64,000 nt of DNA, from contig JAIDPF010000067.1 in assembly GCA_029062895.1 (NCBI GenBank), positions 1 to 64,000 of the forward strand. Reading direction: 5' to 3'. A program made the translations under genes and the position numbers. The notes under the pieces are model-generated. The model saw only the letters and a list, made by a program, of their open reading frames with translations, was not told where the DNA came from and did not search any database. The stretch is from Lachnospiraceae bacterium (lineage in GTDB: Bacteria; Bacillota; Clostridia; Lachnospirales; Lachnospiraceae). Position 1 is the stretch's first letter; each line of letters opens with the position of its first letter. Positions 9,638 through 19,588 of the stretch are shown here, one piece after another.

Positions 9638-9710
9638 TAAAATTTACCCCGGTGTCGTCTGTTTTCCAACCTGCATTGCACCAAATGACTATTTTTTTGC
9701 ACGAAATGAC
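9638..9710 (-). promoter_or_regulatory. Promoter with two direct repeats (candidate LytTR operator)
   Basis: GTCATTTCGTGCA (9698..9710) and GTCATTTGGTGCA (9677..9689), 21-bp period, followed by TTGGAA-N17-TAAATT on the minus strand. Confidence 0.7.
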
Positions 9711-9718
9711 CATAACAT

Positions 9719-11017
9719 TTATAAAATCACCACCGTCTGGAACTTTTCCTGGTCACAGGAAATAGCAAAGTCACCATCATATTTATCCACCACCGCTTTT
9801 ACATTTATAAGGCCCACACCGTGCATTTCTCCGTCAGAATCCAAAACAATACCGTTCTTGATCTGCACTTTTTCCGCCACGGGGTTCTTTACGGAAAAAA
9901 TCATCTTTTCGCCCTCCTGCACCAGCTTAATATTTATGACGGCTTTACGTCCCGCGCTTACGACCTTCACGCACTCATGGATGGCGTTGTCCAGCAGGTT
10001 GGAAAGCAGGATTACCGTTTCCTCCCCGTCCAGCCGTATCCCGCTCATGTCGCCTACCCTGAAAATCATGGACACCCCCTGCTCCCTTGCGACATGGAAC
10101 TTCTGGTTCAAGACTGCGTTCACGACAGGATGGTTCGTATTGACCGCCGACATCTCCACAGATATACTCTCCGTCAGCTTCTCTGCAAGCGCGGCAGCAG
10201 CCTGCGTGTTTCCTTCCTTTAACAGCACCTGTATCGTCCTTATCTGGTTCTTGTAATCATGCATCTTCCGTCCCTGCCGCTCATAGACCGCCTGCATATC
10301 CCGGTAATGCGCAAGCTGGCTTTCCTTCTTCTGGTTTGTCAGTGCGTTTTCCCTTAACAACTCCCCCTTATCACGGATGCTCTTCATCACCGCCATCACA
10401 AGGAAGTTTATCATGATCTGCCCCGTCGCAATAAAAAGATAGACTGCCTGCACCTTTTTTTCGCCGATGTAAAAAGAATACATAGGCAGCATGGATGCCA
10501 TGGTGAACAGCGGCACTACACAGAATTTCTGCCATTCCTTATAGGAAAGTTCCTTATTATTTTTCTTCCCTTTCCATATCCTCTGTAATATAAATAGGAG
10601 GAAAACCCAGATTAGTTTTGCGAGCAGTCCCAGAAAGATAATGCTGGGCGCATATTCTTCCTCCTTGGCTATCAGTATGTTTTCAACCTGTAGTGAAAAA
10701 AAGTCTATCAGATACAACAGCGGATAATACAGTACAAAAAAGAAAATACACTGCTTTAACTCCATCTTGTAAAACACCGCGCAGAATGCTGTGAATACCA
10801 GGACTACCAACGTAATCTTAATTCCTATTGGCCCCAGATACTCTCCCGGAAATGCAGCGACAAAGTTAGCAAGGTACAGAACAATATATCTGCACTTATC
10901 CTGCCATCCCCTCCTTTTCCTTTTCATAAACATATCAAAAAAGTATACAATCCCCCATGTCTCTATCGCTATGAGGCATAAAGAAAGTATCCACATCCCT
11001 ATTTCTTCTATTTCCAT
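9719..11017 (-). CDS. Sensor histidine kinase, GHKL domain (AgrC/VirS-like)
   Basis: Multi-TM N-terminus, HDYKNQIRTIQ H-box, LLSNLLDNAIHE N-box, GVGLINVKAVVDKYDG. Confidence 0.85.
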   Translation of the reverse strand: MEIEEIGMWILSLCLIAIETWGIVYFFDMFMKRKRRGWQDKCRYIVLYLANFVAAFPGEYLGPIGIKITLVVLVFTAFCAVFYKMELKQCIFFFVLYYPLLYLIDFFSLQVENILIAKEEEYAPSIIFLGLLAKLIWVFLLFILQRIWKGKKNNKELSYKEWQKFCVVPLFTMASMLPMYSFYIGEKKVQAVYLFIATGQIMINFLVMAVMKSIRDKGELLRENALTNQKKESQLAHYRDMQAVYERQGRKMHDYKNQIRTIQVLLKEGNTQAAAALAEKLTESISVEMSAVNTNHPVVNAVLNQKFHVAREQGVSMIFRVGDMSGIRLDGEETVILLSNLLDNAIHECVKVVSAGRKAVINIKLVQEGEKMIFSVKNPVAEKVQIKNGIVLDSDGEMHGVGLINVKAVVDKYDGDFAISCDQEKFQTVVIL

Positions 11018-11019
11018 GA

Positions 11020-11715
11020 TCACTCCGCCCCTTTAAACAATGTGTACTGCCGCTTCACTTCCTGATACCTTGATTTCGGCACGGATATCTCTTTCCCCGT
11101 GGTCAGGACCATGACGTAGCTGCTGATCTTCTCGACGTACTTCATGTTGATGAGGAAGCTCTGGTGTATCCGCACAAAGCCCATCCCCTTCAAGTCCTCT
11201 TCCAGCTCATCCATTTTTTTATAAATGTTGAATGTCCGTCCCTGTGTGTAGAACACATTCTTGTGTTTACTCGTTTCAATATAGATGATGTCGTCCACCT
11301 TAAGCCGAGTATTCCCCTCCACAAAGTCGAACTCCACCATCCGCTCCTCCTGCTGGATTTCCCAAAGGATATCATCCATACATTCCTGCAAAGTCTGATC
11401 CAGATCATCTTTTAAAAGGAAACGGCTCGCCTTCACCTTGTACCCATCCAGCGCATAATTCACATAAGCAGTGACCAGTACGATATGCACTTTCGGGTAT
11501 TTTGCCTTTATCTGTCTTGCCGTCTCCAAGCCATCCAAGTCATCCATGTTGATGTCGAGGAATACAATGCGGCATTTCCGTATATAATCCATATCCCCGC
11601 ACAGACTTTTCCCGGAACCGTATTCCTTTATTTCAAAATCCTGCCCGTGGGCTTCCAGCAGCGCCTTAAGTGCACTGCGGTCATCCTCCCTGTCATCGCA
11701 GATTGCTATCTTCAT
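11020..11715 (-). CDS. LytTR-family response regulator
   Basis: Receiver MKIAICDDREDD...VFLDINMDDLDGLE; C-terminal DIIYIETSKHKNVFYT...FVRIHQSFLINMKYVEKI. Confidence 0.9.
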   Translation of the reverse strand: MKIAICDDREDDRSALKALLEAHGQDFEIKEYGSGKSLCGDMDYIRKCRIVFLDINMDDLDGLETARQIKAKYPKVHIVLVTAYVNYALDGYKVKASRFLLKDDLDQTLQECMDDILWEIQQEERMVEFDFVEGNTRLKVDDIIYIETSKHKNVFYTQGRTFNIYKKMDELEEDLKGMGFVRIHQSFLINMKYVEKISSYVMVLTTGKEISVPKSRYQEVKRQYTLFKGAE

Positions 11716-12000
11716 CGCACCAACCTCCCATTGATTGTATCAAACCAACATTATTACCACTCATATATTATTTTCCAAGTCATTCCCATATCAGATCGCC
11801 ACATTTGTAATTTTAAAATCAAAAAAGTAAAAAGTCCAGAAAACTTTATTTTTTGCCAAACACGCAGTTTACTGCGATTGACTTTATATAAGGAAGTAGA
11901 TATATTAAAGTAAAATACATAACCACTGAATTTAACAATATCCCAAAACGCTCGTAGGAAAAATGACCTATCTAATTCTAAAGAAGAAAGGAAATAAAAA

Positions 12001-12789
12001 ATGCAGTTAAAATGGTACGGGACAGCCGCTCTGATTTTGAAGGAAAATGACATATCAATTGCGTTTGACCCGTTTTGCGGACTTCAGCCGCAGGAATCCT
12101 TGCGTTCAAAGAACCTATCTCCCGGCGAACAGGAATTCCGTAAGATAAAACATGTATTTATCACACATGGGCATTTTGACCATATTGCCCGAATTCCGGC
12201 TATTTATAATAAAGCCCCCTTAAAACTGTGGTGTACGCAGACTCCTTACAATACCTTGCTGCGGGAAGGTATGCGGTCGGAACAGATGCAGGTGATCCGA
12301 CCGGGAGAACAGATCCATGTGGGGTCGTTTACGGTTACGGCATATCAAAGCAGACACTGTAGATTTGATGTACCCCTCATTGTTAAAACGGTGTTTCGCC
12401 CTAAGGTTTTCTGCCATCCGGTCCATCTGTTTCATTTTCTGAAAATGCAATTGCAATATCCGGAAAATAAAGAGATCCTGTTTTATGAGGTTCTCAGTGG
12501 GGATAAAAGAATACAGATCATGGGAAGTTTGAACCTGTCTGTGGATGTGGAATATCCCACAGGAGCGGATATACTTATCCTGCCGTTTCAGGGGCGCAGC
12601 GATTTAGAAAAGTGCGGATTATCTATTGTCCGAAGACTAAAACCTAAAAAAGTTTTTTTGGATCATTACGATGACTCTTTTCCGCCGATTTCAGATAATA
12701 TCAGTACAAAAAAATTTGAAAAGATATTATGGGAGCAGGAAAAAATTCCTTGCCGGGCTTTAGAGATTGGAGAGGTTGTTTATGAGTAA
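12001..12789 (+). CDS. MBL-fold metallo-hydrolase (UlaG-like)
   Basis: MQLKWYGTAALIL, FITHGHFDHIARI. Confidence 0.75.
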   Translation: MQLKWYGTAALILKENDISIAFDPFCGLQPQESLRSKNLSPGEQEFRKIKHVFITHGHFDHIARIPAIYNKAPLKLWCTQTPYNTLLREGMRSEQMQVIRPGEQIHVGSFTVTAYQSRHCRFDVPLIVKTVFRPKVFCHPVHLFHFLKMQLQYPENKEILFYEVLSGDKRIQIMGSLNLSVDVEYPTGADILILPFQGRSDLEKCGLSIVRRLKPKKVFLDHYDDSFPPISDNISTKKFEKILWEQEKIPCRALEIGEVVYE

Positions 12790-13116
12790 GCAGAGAAGGA
12801 AATAAAATCCAGTTTATTTCTTCGCCAGCCAACCTTCATATAAATCCCCCATATCGCAGCTTTGTTGCGACTTAAATAGAAATGTAAAACGCTGCTTAAA
12901 AGCAAACAATTTCGCTTTGTGCTTTTCGGTAAAACTATAAAACAAACATTTGTTATATAACATAAATAACAATATTTAATTTGTCAAGTAAAGTTTTGCC
13001 AAGAAACAGTTCCATTGTTTTCTTGAAAAAGTTTGAAATGATAAAATTTAAGTGATATACTTAAAGCCACTAATTAAATAATAGGCAAAAGGCATAGTAT
13101 AAGGAGAAATAGCATA

Positions 13117-13992
13117 TTGACAACTGATAAAATGAAAATAGAAGTATTGACAGTATTTATGTTACTTTTGCTTATAACGGGCTGTTCGGCAGGTGGAAAT
13201 CAGGGTGAAGCAGAAAACGAAACATCTGGTACGGAAGTAAGTGAAAATCAAACGGAAGACCAAACATATACGGAACAGACTGAAACAGCAGAAACTGAAG
13301 ACAGAGAAGAAACCGAGACATCAGAGGATACTCGTATAGAGATAGATGACAATATTGCCTTAAATGACTTGTTTGTTCAATTTATTGAAGGAGATGCAAA
13401 TGCATATAGTTACGGCGAAGAAAAATATATATCTGACTATTATGAAGAATATTCGGCACGTGAAATAAATGTAGTGCATTTTATGGCAGAAGACCTAAAT
13501 GGGGACGGGGAAAATGAATTATTAATTAATATAAACTGGACGTATGATGATGGGATCATTCTGGCATTTCATTGTCAGGATGGAGATTTATTTGAGTGGG
13601 AATCAATCAGATATGGTATGCATAGTCCAAAAGTAACTCTGTATTCTGATGTTAATACTATTGAAATTACCGGAACCGGTTGGACAAGAATTTTTTTTAT
13701 ATATAATTCGCAAGGCGGGCAAGAGCGGATTTTTAGTTGTTCCTCTTGGGAAGATAATCTGGAAAATGGCAATTTTCGGAGACAATACCTTATCGTTGAG
13801 TATCAAGATGGCATAGAGTTAGAAGAATATTCAGTTGAAGAAATATTTGATAAAAATGATAATGTAGTGTTTGAAAGCAGTGAAGAAGAAACATTACTGT
13901 TTCATAATGTGTTAAATGATTTCTTAAGTACGTTGGGTGAAGGGAAAGAAATTAGTGCTACACCAGAGGAGAAGGATGATGAAAAAGAATAA
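13117..13992 (+). CDS. Hypothetical lipoprotein
   Basis: Lipobox LLLLITGCSAGG; acidic linker; DLNGDGENELL motif. Confidence 0.7.
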   Translation: MTTDKMKIEVLTVFMLLLLITGCSAGGNQGEAENETSGTEVSENQTEDQTYTEQTETAETEDREETETSEDTRIEIDDNIALNDLFVQFIEGDANAYSYGEEKYISDYYEEYSAREINVVHFMAEDLNGDGENELLININWTYDDGIILAFHCQDGDLFEWESIRYGMHSPKVTLYSDVNTIEITGTGWTRIFFIYNSQGGQERIFSCSSWEDNLENGNFRRQYLIVEYQDGIELEEYSVEEIFDKNDNVVFESSEEETLLFHNVLNDFLSTLGEGKEISATPEEKDDEKE

Positions 13993-14129
13993 AGTTGTAA
14001 CATTATTTGATGGATGCCTATGCAAATTAGCAGAGTGCGACGCAGTCAGGCATCAGGCTGCGGGAGAACAGCAGCTTCCCGCTTATGTGCAGAATCTGAT
14101 ACGGACTACAGGATGAGGAGAGTTATTTT

Positions 14130-14693
14130 ATGAGTGAAATATTGAAATTTGCTAACCGGGAAGAGTTCCGGGAATGGCTCCATGAACATTGCCTTTCTAG
14201 TGCTGGCGTATGGCTATTATTTGGCAAGACTGGTGGACCGAAAACGATTAAAGCAGGGGAAGCACTAGAAGAAGCTCTCTGCTTTGGCTGGATTGACGGA
14301 CAGATGGAAAAGATTGATGATAAAAGCTATAAGAAGTATTTTTCTCTGCGCAGAGAGAACAGTAAATGGTCAGAGAAAAATAAGGCATTGGCGAAAAGTC
14401 TTGAAGAACGAGGGCTTATGACTGACTTTGGCAGGAAAAAGATAGATGAGGCCAAGAAAAACGGCCAGTGGGACGCGGGGAACCCTCTGGCAATCATTAC
14501 AGAGGAACAGATTGCCTGCTTATCTGCATTGTTGGAAGGGTACGAACCCGCCTACACAAATTTTCAGGCCATGTCCCCATCTGTAAAGAAAACATATACG
14601 CGAGCATATCTTGACGCAAAGACAAATGCGGGGCGGGAAAAACGAATTGCCTGGATGGTAGATAGGCTCAATAAAAATCTGAAACCCATGTAA
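14130..14693 (+). CDS. YdeI/OmpD-associated family protein
   Basis: EALEEALCFGWIDGQMEKIDDKSYKKYFSLRRENSKWSEKN. Confidence 0.85.
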   Translation: MSEILKFANREEFREWLHEHCLSSAGVWLLFGKTGGPKTIKAGEALEEALCFGWIDGQMEKIDDKSYKKYFSLRRENSKWSEKNKALAKSLEERGLMTDFGRKKIDEAKKNGQWDAGNPLAIITEEQIACLSALLEGYEPAYTNFQAMSPSVKKTYTRAYLDAKTNAGREKRIAWMVDRLNKNLKPM

Positions 14694-15035
14694 TCCATAG
14701 GAAAGAAGTATTACTAAAGATACTGCAAAATCGACTGATGTAGGTGCAAGTTTTTACAGGCAAGCCCAAAGTTGAATGTGCCGTTTGTGCAGATGTTCCT
14801 AATCTGATGGATATAGATTCGGAAAATTGAAATAAGTGTTACAATGTATTATGATGATCATAATCCGCCACATTGCCGTCAAAACAGTTAAAACTGATTT
14901 TGGCATGGTGTGTATTACATCCGGATGGTTTGTGAGAAGAAACAAGTTATCATGATAGAAAAAGGCATGTAATATATATAAAATAAAAGTATAAAAAAAT
15001 CAAAATTAAAAATATCAAAAAAGGAGAGATGAGCA

Positions 15036-15653
15036 ATGAAAGTTTTATTAGTAAACGCGAGTCCGCACGCCAATGGCAATACCTTTATTGCACTGAATGA
15101 AATGCAGCAGATCTTTACATCCGAAGGAGTGGAATCAACGATCTTACATATCGGTAATCAGGATATCAGGGGCTGTATTGCCTGCCGATCTTGTGTAAAG
15201 AACGGCAAATGCTGTTTTGATGATGCAGTAAATGAATCGGCGCACCTGTTTGAGGAAGCAGATGGGTTGGTTGTGGGTACTCCTGTTTATTATGCATCCG
15301 CCAATGCTACATTGATTGCATACCTGGACAGATTGTTCTTCAGCACACATTTTGATAAGAGGATGAAAGTTGGAGCGGCAGTTGCTGCGGCGAGGCGGGG
15401 CGGTCTTACAGCGACCTTTGATGAGTTGAATAAATATTTTACAATCTGCGGTATGCCGGTTGCAAGCGGACAATACTGGAACGGAATCCATGGAAGGGAG
15501 CTAGGAGAAGCGCAGCAGGATGCAGAAGGCTTACAGCAGATGCGGACCTTGGCGCGCAACATGGTATTTCTGATGAAATCGATCCAGCTGGGTAAAGAAA
15601 AGTTTGGTCTTCCTGAAAAAGAACCGGCAGTAATGACAAATATGATAAGATAA
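15036..15653 (+). CDS. NADPH-dependent FMN reductase / flavodoxin-family protein
   Basis: MKVLLVNASPHANGNT, IRGCIACRSCVKNGKC, VVGTPVYYASANATLIAYLDRLF. Confidence 0.85.
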   Translation: MKVLLVNASPHANGNTFIALNEMQQIFTSEGVESTILHIGNQDIRGCIACRSCVKNGKCCFDDAVNESAHLFEEADGLVVGTPVYYASANATLIAYLDRLFFSTHFDKRMKVGAAVAAARRGGLTATFDELNKYFTICGMPVASGQYWNGIHGRELGEAQQDAEGLQQMRTLARNMVFLMKSIQLGKEKFGLPEKEPAVMTNMIR

Positions 15654-15712
15654 TCAGATAAAATATTATCCAATTAAGTGACTATATAAATTATAAAGAT
15701 AGCATAAATAAT

Positions 15713-15750
15713 AAAAGCAGGAACATCCATGATAGCATGTTCCTGCTTTT
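15713..15750. terminator. Bidirectional intrinsic terminator
   Basis: aaaagcaggaacat / atgttcctgctttt perfect 14-bp stem between convergent genes. Confidence 0.8.
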
Positions 15751-15770
15751 GCGGTTTTAGGGAAATGCTG

Positions 15771-18044
15771 TTACATATTATAATACTGTGCCGTTTCTTG
15801 CAAATCCTTCATAAATTTTCCGCCTGCCTTTTCGTATTTAACGAGTACGCCGGCATAGTGCTGCTGTTTACGTGCCAGCTCCGTTTCAAATCTCGTCATG
15901 GATAATTGATAGAACGGATTGTTTCTAATTCCATCACGAATGGATTTATTAAACGGAATGTGGCGGACCAGAATATCACGGGCAACCTTGTTCAGACGGT
16001 AACTGCCTCGTGCTTCAAATTTGATCCAGTTGATATAATCTCGTACAAATACCTCGCGATAATTATTTTTCACATTCTGCATGACGTTCTTTACCTTCTC
16101 TTTTGCATCCGGCGAAAGCTCGCTGTTCTTTTTATAAAACTGCAGATAGTTGCAATACTCCGCAGTCAGCGATTTTTCTCGCAGATCGTTCCAACGCATT
16201 CCTTCGATCTTCCTACAGATCTCCCAGTGGAAACGTCCCATGGCAATCATCATCAGATCTGAAAGATCTGCGGAAGTAAAGATTGGGAACATAAAACGAC
16301 CCGGTGTGTCGGTTTTTGTAGTGGCTGTTTCCTGCCACATCATAGATCGTATTCCCACATTAGGCATCAGGATGATGTCGGGTAGAATTTCTTTAACGAC
16401 CCTGTCATTGGCGATTCCATGATCCTTATCAGAGAAAGGAACTTCCCTGTAAAATATGGAATAGTCAATCATCCGGATCTCATTCATGGCATTTTCCAAT
16501 TTTTCCGCAGTAACGAGCATTTTGTCTATAGAGTTGATCAGGTCGCTACCGTTTAAGATAGGACAGAATGTTGTAATTCTGCCGTAAGTCAGTTTATTGA
16601 TCATGGAAAACATATTGTTGATCTCAAATTCCACACGCAGTCTCGGATCTTTTAGACGCTTCTCCATTTCTTCTTTTGTAATCGTTTTTTCCCTATACTG
16701 TTCCGCCAGAAAAGCAGGATAATTGGCATCATATTCATTTTTAGAAGTTTCTTTCTTTCCCTTATAGATCTGTTTCAGCCACTCATAGATTGTGTAGATA
16801 TGTCTGGAATGACAGATATCCAGATGGGCGCACAGATCATAAAGTTCTTTGACACGGTCTTCCCCTACAAAGGAGGTATCCATGAATCCAAAATTTAGAA
16901 ACATTTCCAGAACTGGTGTCAGCGTGCTTTCATCTTCCACCGCTTTGATAAATACCTTATAATATATCTCATAAAAATCAGCAGAGATCTTCTTTCGGAG
17001 CGCATAGGTTTCCTTGTCGGTAGATAACAAGTCAGGCAGGTTAAAATATTTTTTGATCCTCTCGCTAAGTTCATCAATTTCCGTATTCTGATAACCGGCA
17101 TATTCCAGAATATGGGAAAGACAGTCTTCTGCCAAAACGTCCATTTCTATCCGTTTAACTGACCCGTCTGAAGTAAGCGTGTTCCTGCTTTCTCCACTGT
17201 AATCATATTCCTCATATTCCTTAATGCGTCTGCGGATCAGGCGGTTATTGTAAATCTGGAATTTTTCCGCGGATTGTGTGATCCGGCCAAGAGCTTCCGT
17301 AATCGGTTCAATATCATATTTTTTTGCATACATTTCGATGGAAAGATCAAAATATAGCCTATAAAGATCCAGTTCGTTTTCACTAAGCAGAATATCCTTA
17401 TTGTAAGAAAGATAGCTTTCCAATTCGTTGATACCCAGTGAAAATCTTCGCATCTGTGCGGCGGCTTCCATAATTACGCCCACCGTAAGGCTGTCGTCCT
17501 TCTCCATAAGCTGCAGATACTCCTGCATATATTTCCGTACGATGCTGATGCTGTTATGGACTTCCCATTTTTCCGCCTTATGCTGCATCACCAGCGGTTT
17601 AAACAGTTCCATCTTGGAAAAATTCTGAGTTTCAATTTTATATTTGCCACATAAGATCTTATAATCGTAATATAGGTTTTCCACCAAAGTATGGAACTCG
17701 CTGGCTTTTTCAGAAAGCTCCGTATACAGTTTTAATAGATTGTGCCGCTGTATGACGGCGGCGCGTAGGAAGATATTGCGGATCTTTTCCTTTCCCGAAA
17801 GCGTCCGTTTGAGATTTTCGGAAGTTTCACAGTTTAAAGCAACCAGTGAAGTGTCTTCGATGGCAATATAATCGCACAGATAGATATCCCTTTCCAGAAA
17901 ACCGATAATGGAGTTCTTTTCCAGACGAATCTCCGAAAACTCCATTTTCTGTAATACGCTTCCCTGCTGAATCAGATACCAGCATTTTACCTTATCGTTT
18001 TTTCTTGCGATGACCATATCATGCTCAAATTCTAAGATTTCCAT
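15771..18044 (-). CDS. Large protein with N-terminal cNMP-binding-like (Crp-type) domain, C-terminus of unknown function
   Basis: N-terminus ...WYLIQQGSVLQKM...LEKNSIIGFLE...YIAIEDTSLVALNC resembles a cyclic-nucleotide-binding beta-roll; remainder not recognised. Confidence 0.65.
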   Translation of the reverse strand: MEILEFEHDMVIARKNDKVKCWYLIQQGSVLQKMEFSEIRLEKNSIIGFLERDIYLCDYIAIEDTSLVALNCETSENLKRTLSGKEKIRNIFLRAAVIQRHNLLKLYTELSEKASEFHTLVENLYYDYKILCGKYKIETQNFSKMELFKPLVMQHKAEKWEVHNSISIVRKYMQEYLQLMEKDDSLTVGVIMEAAAQMRRFSLGINELESYLSYNKDILLSENELDLYRLYFDLSIEMYAKKYDIEPITEALGRITQSAEKFQIYNNRLIRRRIKEYEEYDYSGESRNTLTSDGSVKRIEMDVLAEDCLSHILEYAGYQNTEIDELSERIKKYFNLPDLLSTDKETYALRKKISADFYEIYYKVFIKAVEDESTLTPVLEMFLNFGFMDTSFVGEDRVKELYDLCAHLDICHSRHIYTIYEWLKQIYKGKKETSKNEYDANYPAFLAEQYREKTITKEEMEKRLKDPRLRVEFEINNMFSMINKLTYGRITTFCPILNGSDLINSIDKMLVTAEKLENAMNEIRMIDYSIFYREVPFSDKDHGIANDRVVKEILPDIILMPNVGIRSMMWQETATTKTDTPGRFMFPIFTSADLSDLMMIAMGRFHWEICRKIEGMRWNDLREKSLTAEYCNYLQFYKKNSELSPDAKEKVKNVMQNVKNNYREVFVRDYINWIKFEARGSYRLNKVARDILVRHIPFNKSIRDGIRNNPFYQLSMTRFETELARKQQHYAGVLVKYEKAGGKFMKDLQETAQYYNM

Positions 18045-18166
18045 ATACACTCCTTGTACCTTTCCTATCATAATAGGTGATTATAAGCCGTGAAAGATTC
18101 CCTTTCTATATTAATGTATCACTATCCATACATTTTCACAAGCATTAAAAAGGTAAAGAGCCGGAT

Positions 18167-19561
18167 TTACTTATATTTATGTGATTGTTCTTTTGCTTTA
18201 CTGTCAACCCCTTTGCTTGTTTTGTTTATACCTTGTTTTACGCTGGATGAAAATTTGTGTCCAAGGGTGCCGATTCCGGAACCTGCCTTGTCTGCTGCCC
18301 ATCCGGCAGCGACAACCACTGTTTGACCCGCCTTTCCACCGATCCAATCAGCTGTTGCCTGTTCTGTTTGTCCGTTATGGGCATTGAGTAATGATGTGAT
18401 CATGGGACCGATCTTTAACATTGCCCAAGCGCCGCCTACTAAGAAAATCAATTTGATAAAATAAGTGGCATCTTTCGATGTAGCGGAACTTCCCCATTGT
18501 ATGGAATTGCCGATGATGATCGGGCAGAGCATCAGATACAGTTTCATGGAAAGTACGGAACCATACCCACTAAATACTTTTGCAATAAATAGTTCCCGCC
18601 ATTTTTTAAATTTTTCTCCATCGTCTAACGGCATGGTAGACACAAATAAAGGTGATACAAGATATAATGTCAGCAATTCAAATATTCTCCGAATAAAGGT
18701 AATACAACAGATCAATAAGATCACTGCAAGGAAGATACCCATGATGATCCCTACCAGATAATCAAATTTACTTAAATCAAAGTATTTTTTTACTTGCTCA
18801 ATATCCAAGTAGCTTATTTCTCCTCTATAAAAGCTTCCCCGTATTCTATAAGTCAGAAGATCCACATTGGATGCTGTACTGCTTAAATTAAGAGAAGAGT
18901 TATTAATCGCCGCATCTAGAGAAGTGATCCCAAACATAATACATCCAAGGGTTTGCTTATGACCGGCTGACGGATCGTATAGCGCAGTATCAAAGGCGGT
19001 TAAAATAATGCCGGAGAGTTGAAGAATAAATATAATAAAAAAGGGTATGGTCAAAAATTGAAAAAAACATTTTAACATGGAACGCATAACTGCACCTACC
19101 GGACGTTTATTTTCAAAATCAAAATCCAATGAGGATTTCATAACGGCATAAATACACAACAGCATCGCGATTCCGATGCCCAGCGCCGTAATGATCCAGA
19201 ATGCCTTAGATACAAGATCTACTGACATCATGGCATTTAACAGTGGCACTTTCTTCTCTCCATAGGAGACTTTAGAAGTACCGATAAAAATATCGAATGC
19301 AATATTCATATAATCAATCATTTTAAAGATCCACGACAAAAAACGATAGAGAATACCACTGAAAAGTTCCTTTAACGAATCTTTGAACCATGGCCATACA
19401 GTTTCTAGTACCTTCGTTAGAATGGGGAGCAGAATTGTATTAAAGATCCATCCAAACAGACGACCTAACAAATCAGCGACAAAATTTACTACTGGAGCTA
19501 GTATTTTTTTCCAGATCCATTCAAAGATTTGGCTGAATAAGCCAAGATATACCATTGTCAT
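18167..19561 (-). CDS. TrbL/VirB6-like multi-pass membrane protein
   Basis: Multi-TM; RRIFELLTLYLVSPLFVSTMPLDDG motif shared with 19589..20836. Confidence 0.65.
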   Translation of the reverse strand: MTMVYLGLFSQIFEWIWKKILAPVVNFVADLLGRLFGWIFNTILLPILTKVLETVWPWFKDSLKELFSGILYRFLSWIFKMIDYMNIAFDIFIGTSKVSYGEKKVPLLNAMMSVDLVSKAFWIITALGIGIAMLLCIYAVMKSSLDFDFENKRPVGAVMRSMLKCFFQFLTIPFFIIFILQLSGIILTAFDTALYDPSAGHKQTLGCIMFGITSLDAAINNSSLNLSSTASNVDLLTYRIRGSFYRGEISYLDIEQVKKYFDLSKFDYLVGIIMGIFLAVILLICCITFIRRIFELLTLYLVSPLFVSTMPLDDGEKFKKWRELFIAKVFSGYGSVLSMKLYLMLCPIIIGNSIQWGSSATSKDATYFIKLIFLVGGAWAMLKIGPMITSLLNAHNGQTEQATADWIGGKAGQTVVVAAGWAADKAGSGIGTLGHKFSSSVKQGINKTSKGVDSKAKEQSHKYK

Positions 19562-19588
19562 ATGTTTCGTCTCCTTATCTTAATCTTA

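Noticed and set aside
9719-11715. Complete agr-type quorum-sensing locus
   Set aside because: Kinase and regulator are present, but no AgrB-like protease or AgrD-like propeptide could be identified nearby.
14000-14120. Possible gene tail (GCLCKLAECDAVRHQAAGEQQLPAYVQNLIRTTG)
   Set aside because: Protein-like but too short and without a recognised family; could be a remnant but not supportable.
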